NCBI RefSeq assembly: GCF_018771565.1
Contig: NZ_CP076326.1
Location: forward strand, 310,001 to 374,000
Direction: 5' to 3'
From: Thermoflexus hugenholtzii
Lineage (GTDB): Bacteria; Chloroflexota; Anaerolineae; Thermoflexales; Thermoflexaceae
DNA: 64,000 nucleotides
Shown here: in pieces, positions 43,198-51,261 of the stretch
How positions within the stretch are numbered: the first letter of the stretch is position 1
How the letters are laid out: every line of letters starts with the position of its first letter
Program-made: the position numbers and the translations under genes
The notes under the pieces: model-generated
Seen by the model: the letters and a program-made list of their open reading frames with translations, nothing else
The model's database searches: none
What the model was told of the DNA's origin: nothing

Positions 43198-43824
43198 ATG
43201 TGGGGAACCGAACTGGGGGGAGGGCTCCGGCTGCGTCTGCTGGAGCGCCACCACGCGGAAACTCTGTTCGCCCTGACCGATCGCAACCGGGACCATCTGC
43301 GGCCCTGGCTGCCCTGGGTGGACGGAGTGCGGTCGGCTGCGGACAGCCTGGCTTTCATCGAGGACGCCCTGGGACAGTTCGCCCGGGGAACCGGGTATGA
43401 GCTGGGGATCTGGGAGGGGGAGGAGCTGGTCGGCGTGGTGGGCGTGCATCGCATCCGTTCCCCCACCGATTTCACGGCGGACACCTCCATCGGCTACTGG
43501 CTGGACGCCGGCCATCAGGGCCGGGGGATCATGACCCGGGCGGTGGCGGCGGTGCTGGACGATCTGTTCCTCACCCGCCGGTTGCACCGCGTAGAGATCC
43601 GGGTGGCCCCGGAGAACCATCGTAGCCGCGCGATTCCGGAGCGCCTGGGCTTCCGGATGGAGGGCCGACTTCGCGAGGTCGCCCGCTATGGGGGAGGATG
43701 GGGGGATCTCCTGATCTACGCGATCCTGGATCGCGAGTGGCAGGCCGTCCGCGAACAGGTGAGCGCACCGTTCTTCCGAAGGGGGGAGGGAAGGCCGGAC
43801 GCTTCCCCCGAATTCCTCATATGA
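43198..43824 (+). CDS. GNAT acetyltransferase, RimJ/RimL-like
   Basis: 208 residues. GNAT fold with LLERHHAETLFALTDRNRDH, STSIGYWLDAGHQGRGIMTR (acetyl-CoA loop QGRGIM) and VAPENHRSRAIPERLGFRME. RimL-type enzymes acetylate N-termini of ribosomal proteins or small amines. It is not part of an evident pathway here; the next gene follows by 16 bases. Confidence 0.88.
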   Translation: MWGTELGGGLRLRLLERHHAETLFALTDRNRDHLRPWLPWVDGVRSAADSLAFIEDALGQFARGTGYELGIWEGEELVGVVGVHRIRSPTDFTADTSIGYWLDAGHQGRGIMTRAVAAVLDDLFLTRRLHRVEIRVAPENHRSRAIPERLGFRMEGRLREVARYGGGWGDLLIYAILDREWQAVREQVSAPFFRRGEGRPDASPEFLI

Positions 43825-43840
43825 CGAGGCAGGGGCGAGC

Positions 43841-44665
43841 ATGGAAACGCGAGCGCCGTCGTGGCTTCCGATCCCCATCACCGTGAGCCTGGTGGTCCTG
43901 GGATGGGTGATCGCCCGGATGACCCCTCCCGAGGGGCCGGAGATCGCGGTGCGGATCCTGGGCTCTCCGCTGGGGTTGCGGTGGACCCCGGCCCTGGGGA
44001 TCGGGTTGTTCAGCGCCGCCCTGGCGGCGGCCGGGACGGAGTCCTTCCTGAGGTCCCATCCCCGCTTTCAGGAGGAGAGCCCGGGGCGCCAGCTCAGCCG
44101 CTTGATCACGCCGGCGGGGGTGGCGCTGGGCGGGATGCTCTTCACCCTGGGGTTCCCGGTCAGCCCAATCTGGTGGGTCGGGCTGGGGCTCGGGGGAATG
44201 GCCCTCGCGGCCGCCATGCTCGGGGAACGCTACCGGCTGGAAACCCATGGGATCCCCGCCCTGGCGACCCCCCTGCTGGTCCAGGCCCTGGGCTATCTGA
44301 TCGCCCTGGCGGCCATCGTGGGGGTCTTCCAGAGTGGATGGCGGACCCTCTCCCATATGATCCTGGGAGGGCTCATCGCCGCCGGCCTCGCGGCCACCCG
44401 TCTGGTGGAGGCCGAAGTCCCGGAGCGCCGGCGGTGGCTCTATGTTGCCCTGATCGGGTGGAGCATGGCGGCGGTGGCCGCGGCCTTTCGTTACTGGACG
44501 CTCTCCCCGGTCACCCTGGGGCTCTGGTGGCTGATCATGCTCTACGAGCTGGTCGAGATGAGCCTCTGGCATCTGCAAGGACGGACCCTCTCGCCGCGGG
44601 TGGCCGTGGAGTTCGGCAGCCTGGGCCTTCTGGTGGCCCTGCTGGCCCGCTGGCTGGCCGGATGA
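43841..44665 (+). CDS. Polytopic membrane protein of unknown function
   Basis: 274 residues with about seven to eight membrane helices (SLVVLGWVIA, TPALGIGLFSAALAAAG, ITPAGVALGGMLFTLGFPV, LLVQALGYLIALAAIVGVF, LWWLIMLYELVEMSLW, LGLLVALLARWLAG). No motif or family is recognised. The gene converges with lysC, leaving 52 bases between stops. Confidence 0.7.
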   Translation: METRAPSWLPIPITVSLVVLGWVIARMTPPEGPEIAVRILGSPLGLRWTPALGIGLFSAALAAAGTESFLRSHPRFQEESPGRQLSRLITPAGVALGGMLFTLGFPVSPIWWVGLGLGGMALAAAMLGERYRLETHGIPALATPLLVQALGYLIALAAIVGVFQSGWRTLSHMILGGLIAAGLAATRLVEAEVPERRRWLYVALIGWSMAAVAAAFRYWTLSPVTLGLWWLIMLYELVEMSLWHLQGRTLSPRVAVEFGSLGLLVALLARWLAG

Positions 44666-44717
44666 CCGTTCCGGGCCGCGGCCGGCGGGAGGCCCTCCGG
44701 GCGAGGCGTGGCCTCGC

Positions 44718-46109
44718 TTACGTATAGAACGCGGCATGGATGCGGCGGACGGCCTCCTCCGCGTCGCTCTCCGCGACCACCAGGGAGAGATTGTATTCCG
44801 AAGAACCCTGGGCGATGGAGAGGACGTTGATGCGGCCGTTCCCCAGGGCGTTGAAGACCCGCGCGGCGATCCCCGGCGTCGCCCGCAGGCCGGCGCCCAC
44901 CACAGCGATGATGGCCACCCGATCCATCGCCCAAATGTCCTCGATGTCCCGCCGGGCCATCTCCCGCTCGAAGGCTGCCCGCAGCGCCCTCACCACCCGG
45001 GCGGCGGCCGGGGAGGGGATCACGAAGCAGATGTTCTGCTCCGAGGAAGATTGAGAGATCATCAGGATGCTGACCCCCAGCTCGGCCACGGCCGCGAAGG
45101 CCCGGGCGGCCACCCCCGGCACGCCCAGCATCCCTCGCCCTTCCACCGTGATCAGGCTCATGTTCTTGATCAAAGTGACCGCCTTCACCTGGCCGTTGCC
45201 CCGGGGCTCCGGGACGATCCAGGTGCCGGGGTGTTGGGGATGGAAGGTGTTCAGGATCCGCACCGGGATGCGACGGTCGATGCAGGGGAGAAGGGTGCGC
45301 GGGTGGAGGACCTTTGCGCCGAAATAGGCCATCTCGGCCGCTTCGATGTAGGAAAGCTCCGGGATGGTGCGGGCCTCAGGGACGATCTTGGGGTCCGCGC
45401 TCATCACCCCATTCACATCCGTCCAGATCCACACGGATTCCGCATCCAGGGCATAGCCCAGGATGGTGGCGGAGAAGTCGGAGCCGCCGCGGCCCAGGGT
45501 GGTGGGGCGGCCCTCCCGGGTGGCGCCGATGAAGCCGGTCACCACCGGGACGACCCCGGCCTCCACCAGGGGGAGGAGAGCCGCCCGCGCACGGGTTCGC
45601 GTCTCTTCCAGGTCGGGGGAGGCTTCCCCGAAATGATCGTCGGTGATCAGGAAGGCATCCGCGTCCACCGCGCGGGCGGGGATGCCCTGGGCCCGCAGGA
45701 CCGCCGCCAGCATGCGGGCGCTCCAGCGCTCCCCCATCCCCGCCAGCAAATCGGCGATAGAGGGGGAAAGCTCCCGGAGGGCCGCCACCGCCTGCGCCAG
45801 CTGCTCCGCCCGGGCGAACCCCTGTTCCAGCTCCTCGCGGAGGGCCCGGGCTTCCTCCTCCGGCAACCCCAGCTCATCCACAGCCTCCCGATGGCGCTCC
45901 CGGAGGTCCGCCAGGGTCTGCCTCCACTCCGGGTTCCCTTCCCGAGCCTGCTGGCTCATCCGGATGAGGGCGTCGGTCACCCCGGCCATGGCGGAGACCA
46001 CCACGACCAGCTGGGGGTGAGCGGCCCGCTGGTGCGCGATCAGGTCGGCCACGTGGCGCAGGCGCGCCGCATCGCCCACCGAAGTCCCGCCGAACTTCAT
46101 CACCCGCAT
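44718..46109 (-). CDS. lysC: Aspartate kinase with two ACT domains
   Basis: 463 residues. Kinase N-terminus MRVMKFGGTSVGDAARLRHV (KFGGTSV), then FIGATREGRPTTLGRGGSDF (GRGGSD motif) and WTDVNGVMSADPKIV. Residues about 315-463 are two ACT domains (LITVEGRGMLGVPGVAARAF, IIAVVGAGLRATPGIAARVF) that bind the end-product amino acids. It makes aspartyl phosphate for Lys, Met, Thr and Ile. The ATG at 46109 follows GAGGAGGCGACC. Upstream is a full transcription-attenuation leader (46166-46398), so expression is likely lowered by Thr/Met charging as well as by ACT-domain feedback. Confidence 0.95.
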   Translation of the reverse strand: MRVMKFGGTSVGDAARLRHVADLIAHQRAAHPQLVVVVSAMAGVTDALIRMSQQAREGNPEWRQTLADLRERHREAVDELGLPEEEARALREELEQGFARAEQLAQAVAALRELSPSIADLLAGMGERWSARMLAAVLRAQGIPARAVDADAFLITDDHFGEASPDLEETRTRARAALLPLVEAGVVPVVTGFIGATREGRPTTLGRGGSDFSATILGYALDAESVWIWTDVNGVMSADPKIVPEARTIPELSYIEAAEMAYFGAKVLHPRTLLPCIDRRIPVRILNTFHPQHPGTWIVPEPRGNGQVKAVTLIKNMSLITVEGRGMLGVPGVAARAFAAVAELGVSILMISQSSSEQNICFVIPSPAAARVVRALRAAFEREMARRDIEDIWAMDRVAIIAVVGAGLRATPGIAARVFNALGNGRINVLSIAQGSSEYNLSLVVAESDAEEAVRRIHAAFYT

Positions 46110-46165
46110 GGTCGCCTCCTCGGTGAAGGGTAGGGCGCCGCTTCCGTTGCGCCCCGGGAAAAAGC

Positions 46166-46197
46166 AACCCCCCGGCCTGCCTTCGGGCCGGGGGGTT
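46166..46197 (-). terminator. Attenuator terminator in the lysC leader
   Basis: On the minus strand AACCCCCCGGCC (46197-46186), loop of 8, GGCCGGGGGGTT (46177-46166), then GCTTTTTCCC. A 12-base GC-rich stem plus T5 run lies 56 bases before the lysC start and after the leader ORF. Its 5' arm can instead pair with GGCCGGGGG inside the leader ORF (46260-46252). Confidence 0.85.
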
Positions 46198-46227
46198 GGG
46201 ATGTGCGTCGGAGTTGAGGTCAGCCGT

Positions 46228-46332
46228 TCATCCTGCGAAAGCCCGGACATTCCCCCGGCCGCCCGGAAGACCGGTGGTCATCATCCCGGTCACGGTCATC
46301 GCCATCGAGGGGATGCCCGTCCGCTTCGACAT
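46228..46332 (-). CDS. Leader peptide rich in Thr and Met codons (lysC attenuator)
   Basis: A 34-residue ORF with a GGAGGAGCG ribosome site (46340-46346). It reads MSKRTGIPSMAMTVTGMMTT then GLPGGRGNVRAFAG. Five Thr (5, 13, 15, 19, 20), five Met (1, 10, 12, 17, 18) and one Ile (7) are packed into residues 1-20, the pattern of thrL-type leaders for the aspartate family. Codons for Gly24-Arg26-Gly27 contain GGCCGGGGG, which can base-pair with the 5' arm of the terminator; a ribosome stalled on Thr/Met codons would leave it free. Function inferred from structure. Confidence 0.82.
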   Translation of the reverse strand: MSKRTGIPSMAMTVTGMMTTGLPGGRGNVRAFAG

Positions 46333-46370
46333 CGCGTCGCTCCTCCCGCGATCCTGCGGGGTTGTCTTTT

Positions 46371-46398
46371 ATTGTATGCGCCTCGCTCGATCTGTCAA
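46371..46398 (-). promoter_or_regulatory. Promoter of the leader-lysC transcript
   Basis: TTGACA (minus strand, 46398-46393) is a perfect -35 box. TACAAT (46376-46371) is the -10 box, 16 bases away. Transcription would start near 46364, about 30 bases before the leader ATG. Confidence 0.8.
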
Positions 46399-46709
46399 CC
46401 CGGACGGGAACGAGAGCCCGGCGTGGCTCCCTCCCGTATCCGCCATGCGGTTGCGCGCAGAACCCGCCGTTCTACAGTGAGCGCAGGATCAGGGGTTCCA
46501 ATCCGGAACGGCTCGGATGCGGAGAGACCCTCTCGTTCGCCGGTGGGCTCCACAGGCTCATCGACCGCGATGCCCCTGGCGGTGGCTTGCGCACGGGTGG
46601 CTTCGATGTCCCTCGCGATGCGTTTTCGGAGCTCATCTTGGACGTCAAGACGGGTTGTGACTTTGAGGGAGAGCCTTCTCCCTGCGAGAAAAACCCGCCT
46701 TTGCTTCAC
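46395..46709 (-). other. Uncertain ORF upstream of the lysC promoter
   Basis: An open frame of 104 codons beginning with GTG, with helical RLDVQDELRKRIARDIEATR near the start and no convincing ribosome site. Its end overlaps the lysC promoter. The 46399-46822 stretch otherwise contains no gene I recognise. It could be a real small protein or a remnant; codon use is less biased than in neighbours. Confidence 0.25.
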
Positions 46710-46822
46710 CTGCTGGGCGCGGATGCGATTCCCGGCGAACCGGTGGGCGCTCCGCTCGCCATCCGTCCCGGTGGGATGTGCGTATCAGAGGATGGAGGAA
46801 CCCGGTGAGGGGAGGGGGCGCG

Positions 46823-47371
46823 ATGCGTCGGTGGATGCGGTGGGTTCAATCGTTAGCGATGGAGGAGGTGGGAACGGCCTGGCCGGCGGAGATCGTTCCC
46901 TATCGGGCGGGGATCCGGGGCGGGCTGGCGGGGGGCGGCGTGATGGTGGGGATCGCTCTGGCTTACGGGCTGCTCTCCGGCCGTGGGATCTGGTTCCCGG
47001 TCAACCTGATCGGCGCGGTTCTCATCCGGGAGCTGCAGGGGGCACCGCCGGAGGTCCTGGCCCGCTTTCATCTCCCGGCGCTCCTGGCCGGGCTGCTCAT
47101 CCACGGGCTGCTCTCCGCGTTGCTGGGAGCGCTCTATGGGCTCATCCTGCCCACGCTGCCCGGATCCCCTCTGGCCTGGGCGGTGATCGTCGGGCCTCTC
47201 CTCTGGCTGGCGGCTACCTTCGCGATCCTTCCCATCTTCAACCCGGTCATGGCCCGCTACGTGGACTGGCCTTCCTTTGCTTTGGCCCATATCGCTTACG
47301 GCTTGACCATGGGGCTTATCGTGGCGCGCGCCGCCCGACGCCCGGGAGCATCGCACGGATCTGCGCCATAA
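46823..47371 (+). CDS. Membrane protein of unknown function
   Basis: 182 residues with four to five membrane helices (GGLAGGGVMVGIALAYGLL, LPALLAGLLIHGLLSALLGA, VIVGPLLWLAATFAI, WPSFALAHIAYGLTMGLIV). No family is recognised. The start ATG at 46823 follows GGGGAGGGGGCGCG, ignoring an upstream in-frame start. It converges on rsmB with 207 bases between. Confidence 0.65.
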   Translation: MRRWMRWVQSLAMEEVGTAWPAEIVPYRAGIRGGLAGGGVMVGIALAYGLLSGRGIWFPVNLIGAVLIRELQGAPPEVLARFHLPALLAGLLIHGLLSALLGALYGLILPTLPGSPLAWAVIVGPLLWLAATFAILPIFNPVMARYVDWPSFALAHIAYGLTMGLIVARAARRPGASHGSAP

Positions 47372-47409
47372 GCGCAGGTCGGTTTCTCCCGCTTCTCCCC
47401 CAAATGCAT

Positions 47410-47446
47410 GCGGCCCGGTCTCGGTCTGGGGTCCGAGCCGGGCCGC
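47410..47446. other. Strong hairpin between convergent genes
   Basis: GCGGCCCGG (47410-47418) pairs with CCGGGCCGC (47438-47446), and the inner CTCGG with CCGAG extends the stem. It has no T-run on the plus strand, so it is only a possible terminator for the membrane-protein gene. Confidence 0.5.
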
Positions 47447-47545
47447 AGCAGGAAAGGAGGGGCCAGGGCAAGCGAACGCCAGTGGAGTGGGCGGCGATGG
47501 CGCTGCTTGCGCCTTCATCATCCTCGATCTTCCTTTCCCAAAGTA

Positions 47546-47559
47546 GTGACAAATGTCAC
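47546..47559. promoter_or_regulatory. Perfect 14-base palindrome GTGACA-AA-TGTCAC
   Basis: GTGACAAATGTCAC followed by AATTTTTC. It fits the CRP/FNR-type half-site pattern GTGA-N6-TCAC but lies between two gene 3' ends, where a short stem (GTGAC/GTCAC, 4-base loop) plus T5 may instead be a minimal terminator. Role undecided. Confidence 0.4.
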
Positions 47560-47578
47560 AATTTTTCTATGAGGGGGA

Positions 47579-48964
47579 TCATCCGAATCCGGCCGGTGGG
47601 GTGGGGAGTTTCTCGAGGATGGCCCCGAAAGCCCCGTCCATGTGATGGACATGGGGGAGGACCCGGTAGAAGCCCTCGGCGTCCACGAAGGGGCTGGGGA
47701 CCTTCCCCTGGGCGGAGAGGAGGCGGAACTCCGGATGATCCCGCAGGAAGGCGCGGATTTGTTCTTCGTTCTCCTCCGGCTCCAGGGAGCAGGTGCTGTA
47801 GACGATGCGCCCGCCGGGGCGGAGCATCCGGGCGGCCGACTCCAGCAGGGCCCGCTGCACCGCCACCAGGCCGATGAGGTCCGACTCCTGTTTGTGCCAT
47901 CGCGCGTCGCTGCGCCGGGCCAGCACGCCGGTCCCCAGACACGGGGCGTCGATCAGGATGCGGTCCGCCCATTCCGGGAGGAAGGGCCTCCGCCCGTCCG
48001 CCTGGACCACCCGGATGATGGTGAACCCCATCCGGAGGGCGTGCTCCCGCAGCCGCCGCAGACGGCCGAAGTGGGCGTCCGCCGCGATCAGCCAGCCGTG
48101 ATCCCCCATGCCTTCCGCGATGGCCGTGGTTTTCCCCCCAGGGGCCGCGCAGAGGTCCAGGACCCGCAGGCCGGGCCGCAGGTCCATCAGGTAGGGCACC
48201 ATGGCCGCCGACTCATCCTGGGCGATGACCTTGCCCTCCTGATAAGGCGGCCACGTCGTGAGATCGAGCCCTCCTTCCACCAGAACGATGTAGGGGTGAT
48301 AGGCTCCCGGCCGGGCCCGGAGGCCCCGCGCCTCCAGGTCGGCGAGGATCTCCTCGCGGGTGGCCCGCAGGCGGTTGACCCGCAGGCTCAACGGCCGCGG
48401 GGTGTTGTGGAAGCGACAGAGGGCGCGCGCGCCCTCCACCCCGTAGCGGGCGATCCACCGGCGCACCAGCCATTCCGGATACGAGTAGCGCACCGTTAGG
48501 TGAGCCACCGGATCCTCCGCCAGGGAAGGGAAGGGAGCGGGAGGCCGTCCCTGCTCCAGCCGCGCGGAGATGCGACGCAGCACGGCGTTCACCAGGGCGG
48601 CGGCCCCTTCCCCGGCCAGGGCCCGGGTCACCTCCACCGTCTCGTGGACCGCCGCCCAGCGCGGGATGCGATCCAGGAACATCAGCTGATACAGGCCCAT
48701 CCGCAGGGCGTTCCGCGTCCAGGGGTCCAGCCGCTCCAGGCCGCCTCGCACATAGCGGGCCAGCACCCAGTCGAGGGTCTTCCGCCAGATCGTCACGCCG
48801 TCCACCAGGGTGGTGAGGAGATCCTGATCCCGGGGGGAGAGCGCCACCTCCCGGCGGAGCGCCTGGAGCACGTAATCGGCGTAGGCGGCCCGCGTCTCGA
48901 TGCGATGGAGGGCCCGCAGGGCGTGATACCGAGCCGGCGATGGGATGGGCGTTTTCGAGGGCAC
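47579..48964 (-). CDS. rsmB: 16S rRNA (cytosine-5)-methyltransferase RsmB
   Basis: 461 residues. N-terminal NusB-like helical domain (ALRALHRIETRAAYADYVLQ, WAAVHETVEVTRAL), then the SAM domain with LRVLDLCAAPGGKTTAIAEG, ILIDAPCLGTGVLARR and RIVYSTCSLEPEENEEQI; the two cysteines of APCLGTG and STCS are the catalytic pair. It methylates C967 of 16S rRNA. I chose the GTG at 48964 (MPSKTPIPSPARYHALRALH) behind CCGGAGGTCGAGG, rather than the open upstream extension that overlaps the kinase gene. Confidence 0.93.
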   Translation of the reverse strand: MPSKTPIPSPARYHALRALHRIETRAAYADYVLQALRREVALSPRDQDLLTTLVDGVTIWRKTLDWVLARYVRGGLERLDPWTRNALRMGLYQLMFLDRIPRWAAVHETVEVTRALAGEGAAALVNAVLRRISARLEQGRPPAPFPSLAEDPVAHLTVRYSYPEWLVRRWIARYGVEGARALCRFHNTPRPLSLRVNRLRATREEILADLEARGLRARPGAYHPYIVLVEGGLDLTTWPPYQEGKVIAQDESAAMVPYLMDLRPGLRVLDLCAAPGGKTTAIAEGMGDHGWLIAADAHFGRLRRLREHALRMGFTIIRVVQADGRRPFLPEWADRILIDAPCLGTGVLARRSDARWHKQESDLIGLVAVQRALLESAARMLRPGGRIVYSTCSLEPEENEEQIRAFLRDHPEFRLLSAQGKVPSPFVDAEGFYRVLPHVHHMDGAFGAILEKLPTPPAGFG

Positions 48965-48986
48965 CCCTCGACCTCCGGGATCCGGG

Positions 48987-49925
48987 TTAATCCGCCCGCA
49001 CTTCGGTCGCAAAGGCCCCTCGCGCGCCGGCGGCGCGGAGGGCGCGGGCGACAACCTCCACATCTTCCGGACGCACCAGGGCGATCACGTTCCCACCTCG
49101 TCCCCCGCCGGTGAGCTTTGCCCCCAGCGCCCCTGCCATCCGGGCGGCTTCGACCAGATGATCCAGAAGGGGCGAGGAGACGCCCAGCTCCTGCAGGATC
49201 CGATGGTTGGCGTCCAGGAGAGGCCCCAGGGTTTCGATGGCCCCGGCCTGCAGGCATGCCTCCGCCTCCTGAACCAAACCCGCGATGGCGTCGAACAGGG
49301 CCTCGTAGCGGGCCGGTTCCCGCTCCCAGCCCGCGCGGACCGCGGCCACGGTCTCCCGGGTGGGGCTGGGGACCCCGGAATCGGCGATCACCAGGGTGAA
49401 CGGGCGGGCGATCCGCAGGAGCACGGGAGGCCGGCCTCGAACGAAGCGGATGGGGCGCTCATAGGCGATCACCGTGTTGTCGATCCCGCTGGGGGTGCCG
49501 TGGTGCAGCTTCTCGATCTCGTAGACCAGGGCGGACACGATCTCCGGCTCCGGCGTCCGGTCGGCCCAGCGGAAAAGGGCCCGCACCAGCGCGGCGGAGG
49601 CCGCCGCGCTGCTGCCGAGCCCTCCGGCGATGGGGAGCTCGGAGCGCAGAACAAGCCGGAGGTCCGGCTCCGGGAGTCCGAGATGCTCCAGAGCCAGACG
49701 AACCGTCCGGGCCAGGGGGTGATCCGGCGCCTCGGAGAGCCGGAGCCTTTCCCCGGTGTCCGGCGCTTCGATCCAGCAGCCGGTCCCAGGTGGAAGGGGC
49801 TCCGCCCGCGCCCGGGCCCGTCGCCCGCACACCGGCGCTGCGAGGGCCGGGCGGCCGTAGACCACCGCATGCTCCCCCAGCAGGATCACTTTGCCGCAGG
49901 CGGAAGCCTCTACGGGAAGATGCAT
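48987..49925 (-). CDS. mvk: Mevalonate kinase (GHMP family)
   Basis: 312 residues. Motif 1 MHLPVEASACGKVILLGEHA, motif 2 PIAGGLGSSAAASAALVRAL (ATP loop) with HGTPSGIDNTVIAY, motif 3 AKLTGGGRGGNVIALV. The GEHAVVYG segment and HGTPSGIDN favour mevalonate kinase over homoserine or galactokinase. It phosphorylates mevalonate for isoprenoids, consistent with the mevalonate pathway in many Chloroflexota. No other pathway gene is in the window. The start ATG at 49925 lies at the edge of the repeat region. Confidence 0.9.
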   Translation of the reverse strand: MHLPVEASACGKVILLGEHAVVYGRPALAAPVCGRRARARAEPLPPGTGCWIEAPDTGERLRLSEAPDHPLARTVRLALEHLGLPEPDLRLVLRSELPIAGGLGSSAAASAALVRALFRWADRTPEPEIVSALVYEIEKLHHGTPSGIDNTVIAYERPIRFVRGRPPVLLRIARPFTLVIADSGVPSPTRETVAAVRAGWEREPARYEALFDAIAGLVQEAEACLQAGAIETLGPLLDANHRILQELGVSSPLLDHLVEAARMAGALGAKLTGGGRGGNVIALVRPEDVEVVARALRAAGARGAFATEVRAD

Positions 49926-50583
49926 CTCCGCTGTTTTCCTCCGACGGGATTCAAGGACGCAAAGGGTCACGGCCACACGCATTGGTCTTTGTAGGAGGGG
50001 CTTTGGCCCCGAACCCCTGCCTTCAAGATCCCAAGGACCACGGCTGAAGCCGCCCCCCACAATCCTGAGCCTTCCGTCTTCGGTGGCGCAAGGGTCGCGG
50101 ATGAAGCCGCTCCTACCAAATGCCGATCTTTCTGTAGAAGGGGCTTCAGCCCGGAACTTTCTGCCTTCGATGGCGCAAAGGGTTGCGGATGAAGCCGCTC
50201 CTACCAAATGCCGATCTTTCTGTAGAAGGGGCTTCAGCCCGGAACTTTCTGCCTTCGATGGCGCAAAGGGTTGCGGATGAAGCCGCTTCCCCCAATCCCA
50301 GGCCTTCCGTCTTCAGTGGCGCAAGGGTCGCGGCTGAAGCCGCTCCTACCAAATGCCGATCTTTCTGTAGGAGGGGCTTCAGCCCCGAACTTTCGGCCTT
50401 CGATGGCGCAAAAGGTCGCGGATGAAGCCGCTTCCCCCAATCCCAGGCCTTCCGTCTTCGGTGGCGCAAAAGGTCGCGGCGAAAGCCGCTCCTACAGAAT
50501 GGATCCCCCATTCGTGGATTCGTGCGGCTATTCGTGGACGGCCCTCCCGCTCTCGCCACGACTGGTCGCGGCGAAAGCCGCTC
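49926..50583. repeat. REP-like cluster with 88-bp tandem duplication
   Basis: Non-coding. GTAGGAGGGGCTTTGG-type hairpins alternate with the complementary AAGCCGCTCCTACC form. Copies of the block beginning ATGAAGCCGC start at 50101, 50189 and 50277, an exact 88-base period over 176 bases, with identical or nearly identical internal sequence (CCGATCTTTCTGTAGAAGG). Similar but diverged copies continue to 50583, and the family also occurs at 827-990 and 20782-21055. The kinase and methyltransferase genes flank it. Confidence 0.85.
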
Positions 50584-51243
50584 CTACAATGATGGATGCG
50601 GTTGCGCCAGGATTCCGGTGAAGCCGGCCTCCGGGTAAAAGCCCGGACGGCCTTCCTCCTCCCGGATCTCCGAAGCCCCGGGGTCCTGGAAGAGAGTGGA
50701 GCGGTAGGCCACGACCCGGAAGCCCGCTTGCGCCAGCCAGCCCTCCAGCTCGGCTCGGGGGTAAAAGCGCGCGATGGAATAAAAGGGATGGCCCTGGCGG
50801 CCTTTCTCCCGATAGTGTGCGGCCCACGGGCTCTCCGCCAGGATCATCCCCAGCACCAGCCCTCCGTCCGGGCGCAGCACCCGACGGGCCTCCCGTAGCA
50901 CCCATAAAGGGTCGTCCACGAAACACAGGGTGACCACCAGGAGGATCCCCCCGAAGGCTTCATTCCGGAACGGAAGCCGTTCTCCCACTGCCTGGGCCAC
51001 CTGGATCCCTCGGGCGGCGGCCAGCCGAAGCGGTTCCCACGCCGGGTCGATCCCGAAGCCGATGCCGAGGGCCTGGGCGAAGCGTCCCGATCCAACGCCG
51101 ACCTCCAGGTAAGGCGGCGGGCACTGGGCCAGCAATGGCGCCAGCGCCCGGACTTCGGACCGAAAGGCTCCCCGCCCCACCGGTCCTTCATACCAGGCAT
51201 CGTAGCGAGCCGCGTAGCGTTCGAACACCGAAGCGCGCGCCAA
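50584..51243 (-). CDS. Class I SAM-dependent methyltransferase
   Basis: 219 residues of the Methyltransf_11 type. Motif I is PYLEVGVGSGRFAQALGIGF, motif II GIDPAWEPLRLAAARG, then AVGERLPFRNEAFGGILLVV and ARRVLRPDGGLVLGMI. Substrate unknown. Its stop lies in the repeat region, and its start is 18 bases before the psuG stop, so it is the last gene of the psuG-xseA operon. Confidence 0.85.
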   Translation of the reverse strand: MARASVFERYAARYDAWYEGPVGRGAFRSEVRALAPLLAQCPPPYLEVGVGSGRFAQALGIGFGIDPAWEPLRLAAARGIQVAQAVGERLPFRNEAFGGILLVVTLCFVDDPLWVLREARRVLRPDGGLVLGMILAESPWAAHYREKGRQGHPFYSIARFYPRAELEGWLAQAGFRVVAYRSTLFQDPGASEIREEEGRPGFYPEAGFTGILAQPHPSL

Positions 51244-51261
51244 CGCGAAGCCCTCCGTTCG

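Noticed and set aside
46395-46709. Minus-strand ORF as a confident gene
   Set aside because: GTG start without a ribosome site, end overlapping the lysC promoter, and no family; listed only as uncertain.
47546-47559. CRP/FNR operator
   Set aside because: It fits GTGA-N6-TCAC but lies between two gene ends, far from any promoter; more likely part of a terminator. Retained only as an undecided palindrome.
46108-47877. Plus-strand long open frame across lysC leader and rsmB
   Set aside because: Crosses several well-defined features of opposite strand, low-complexity translation.
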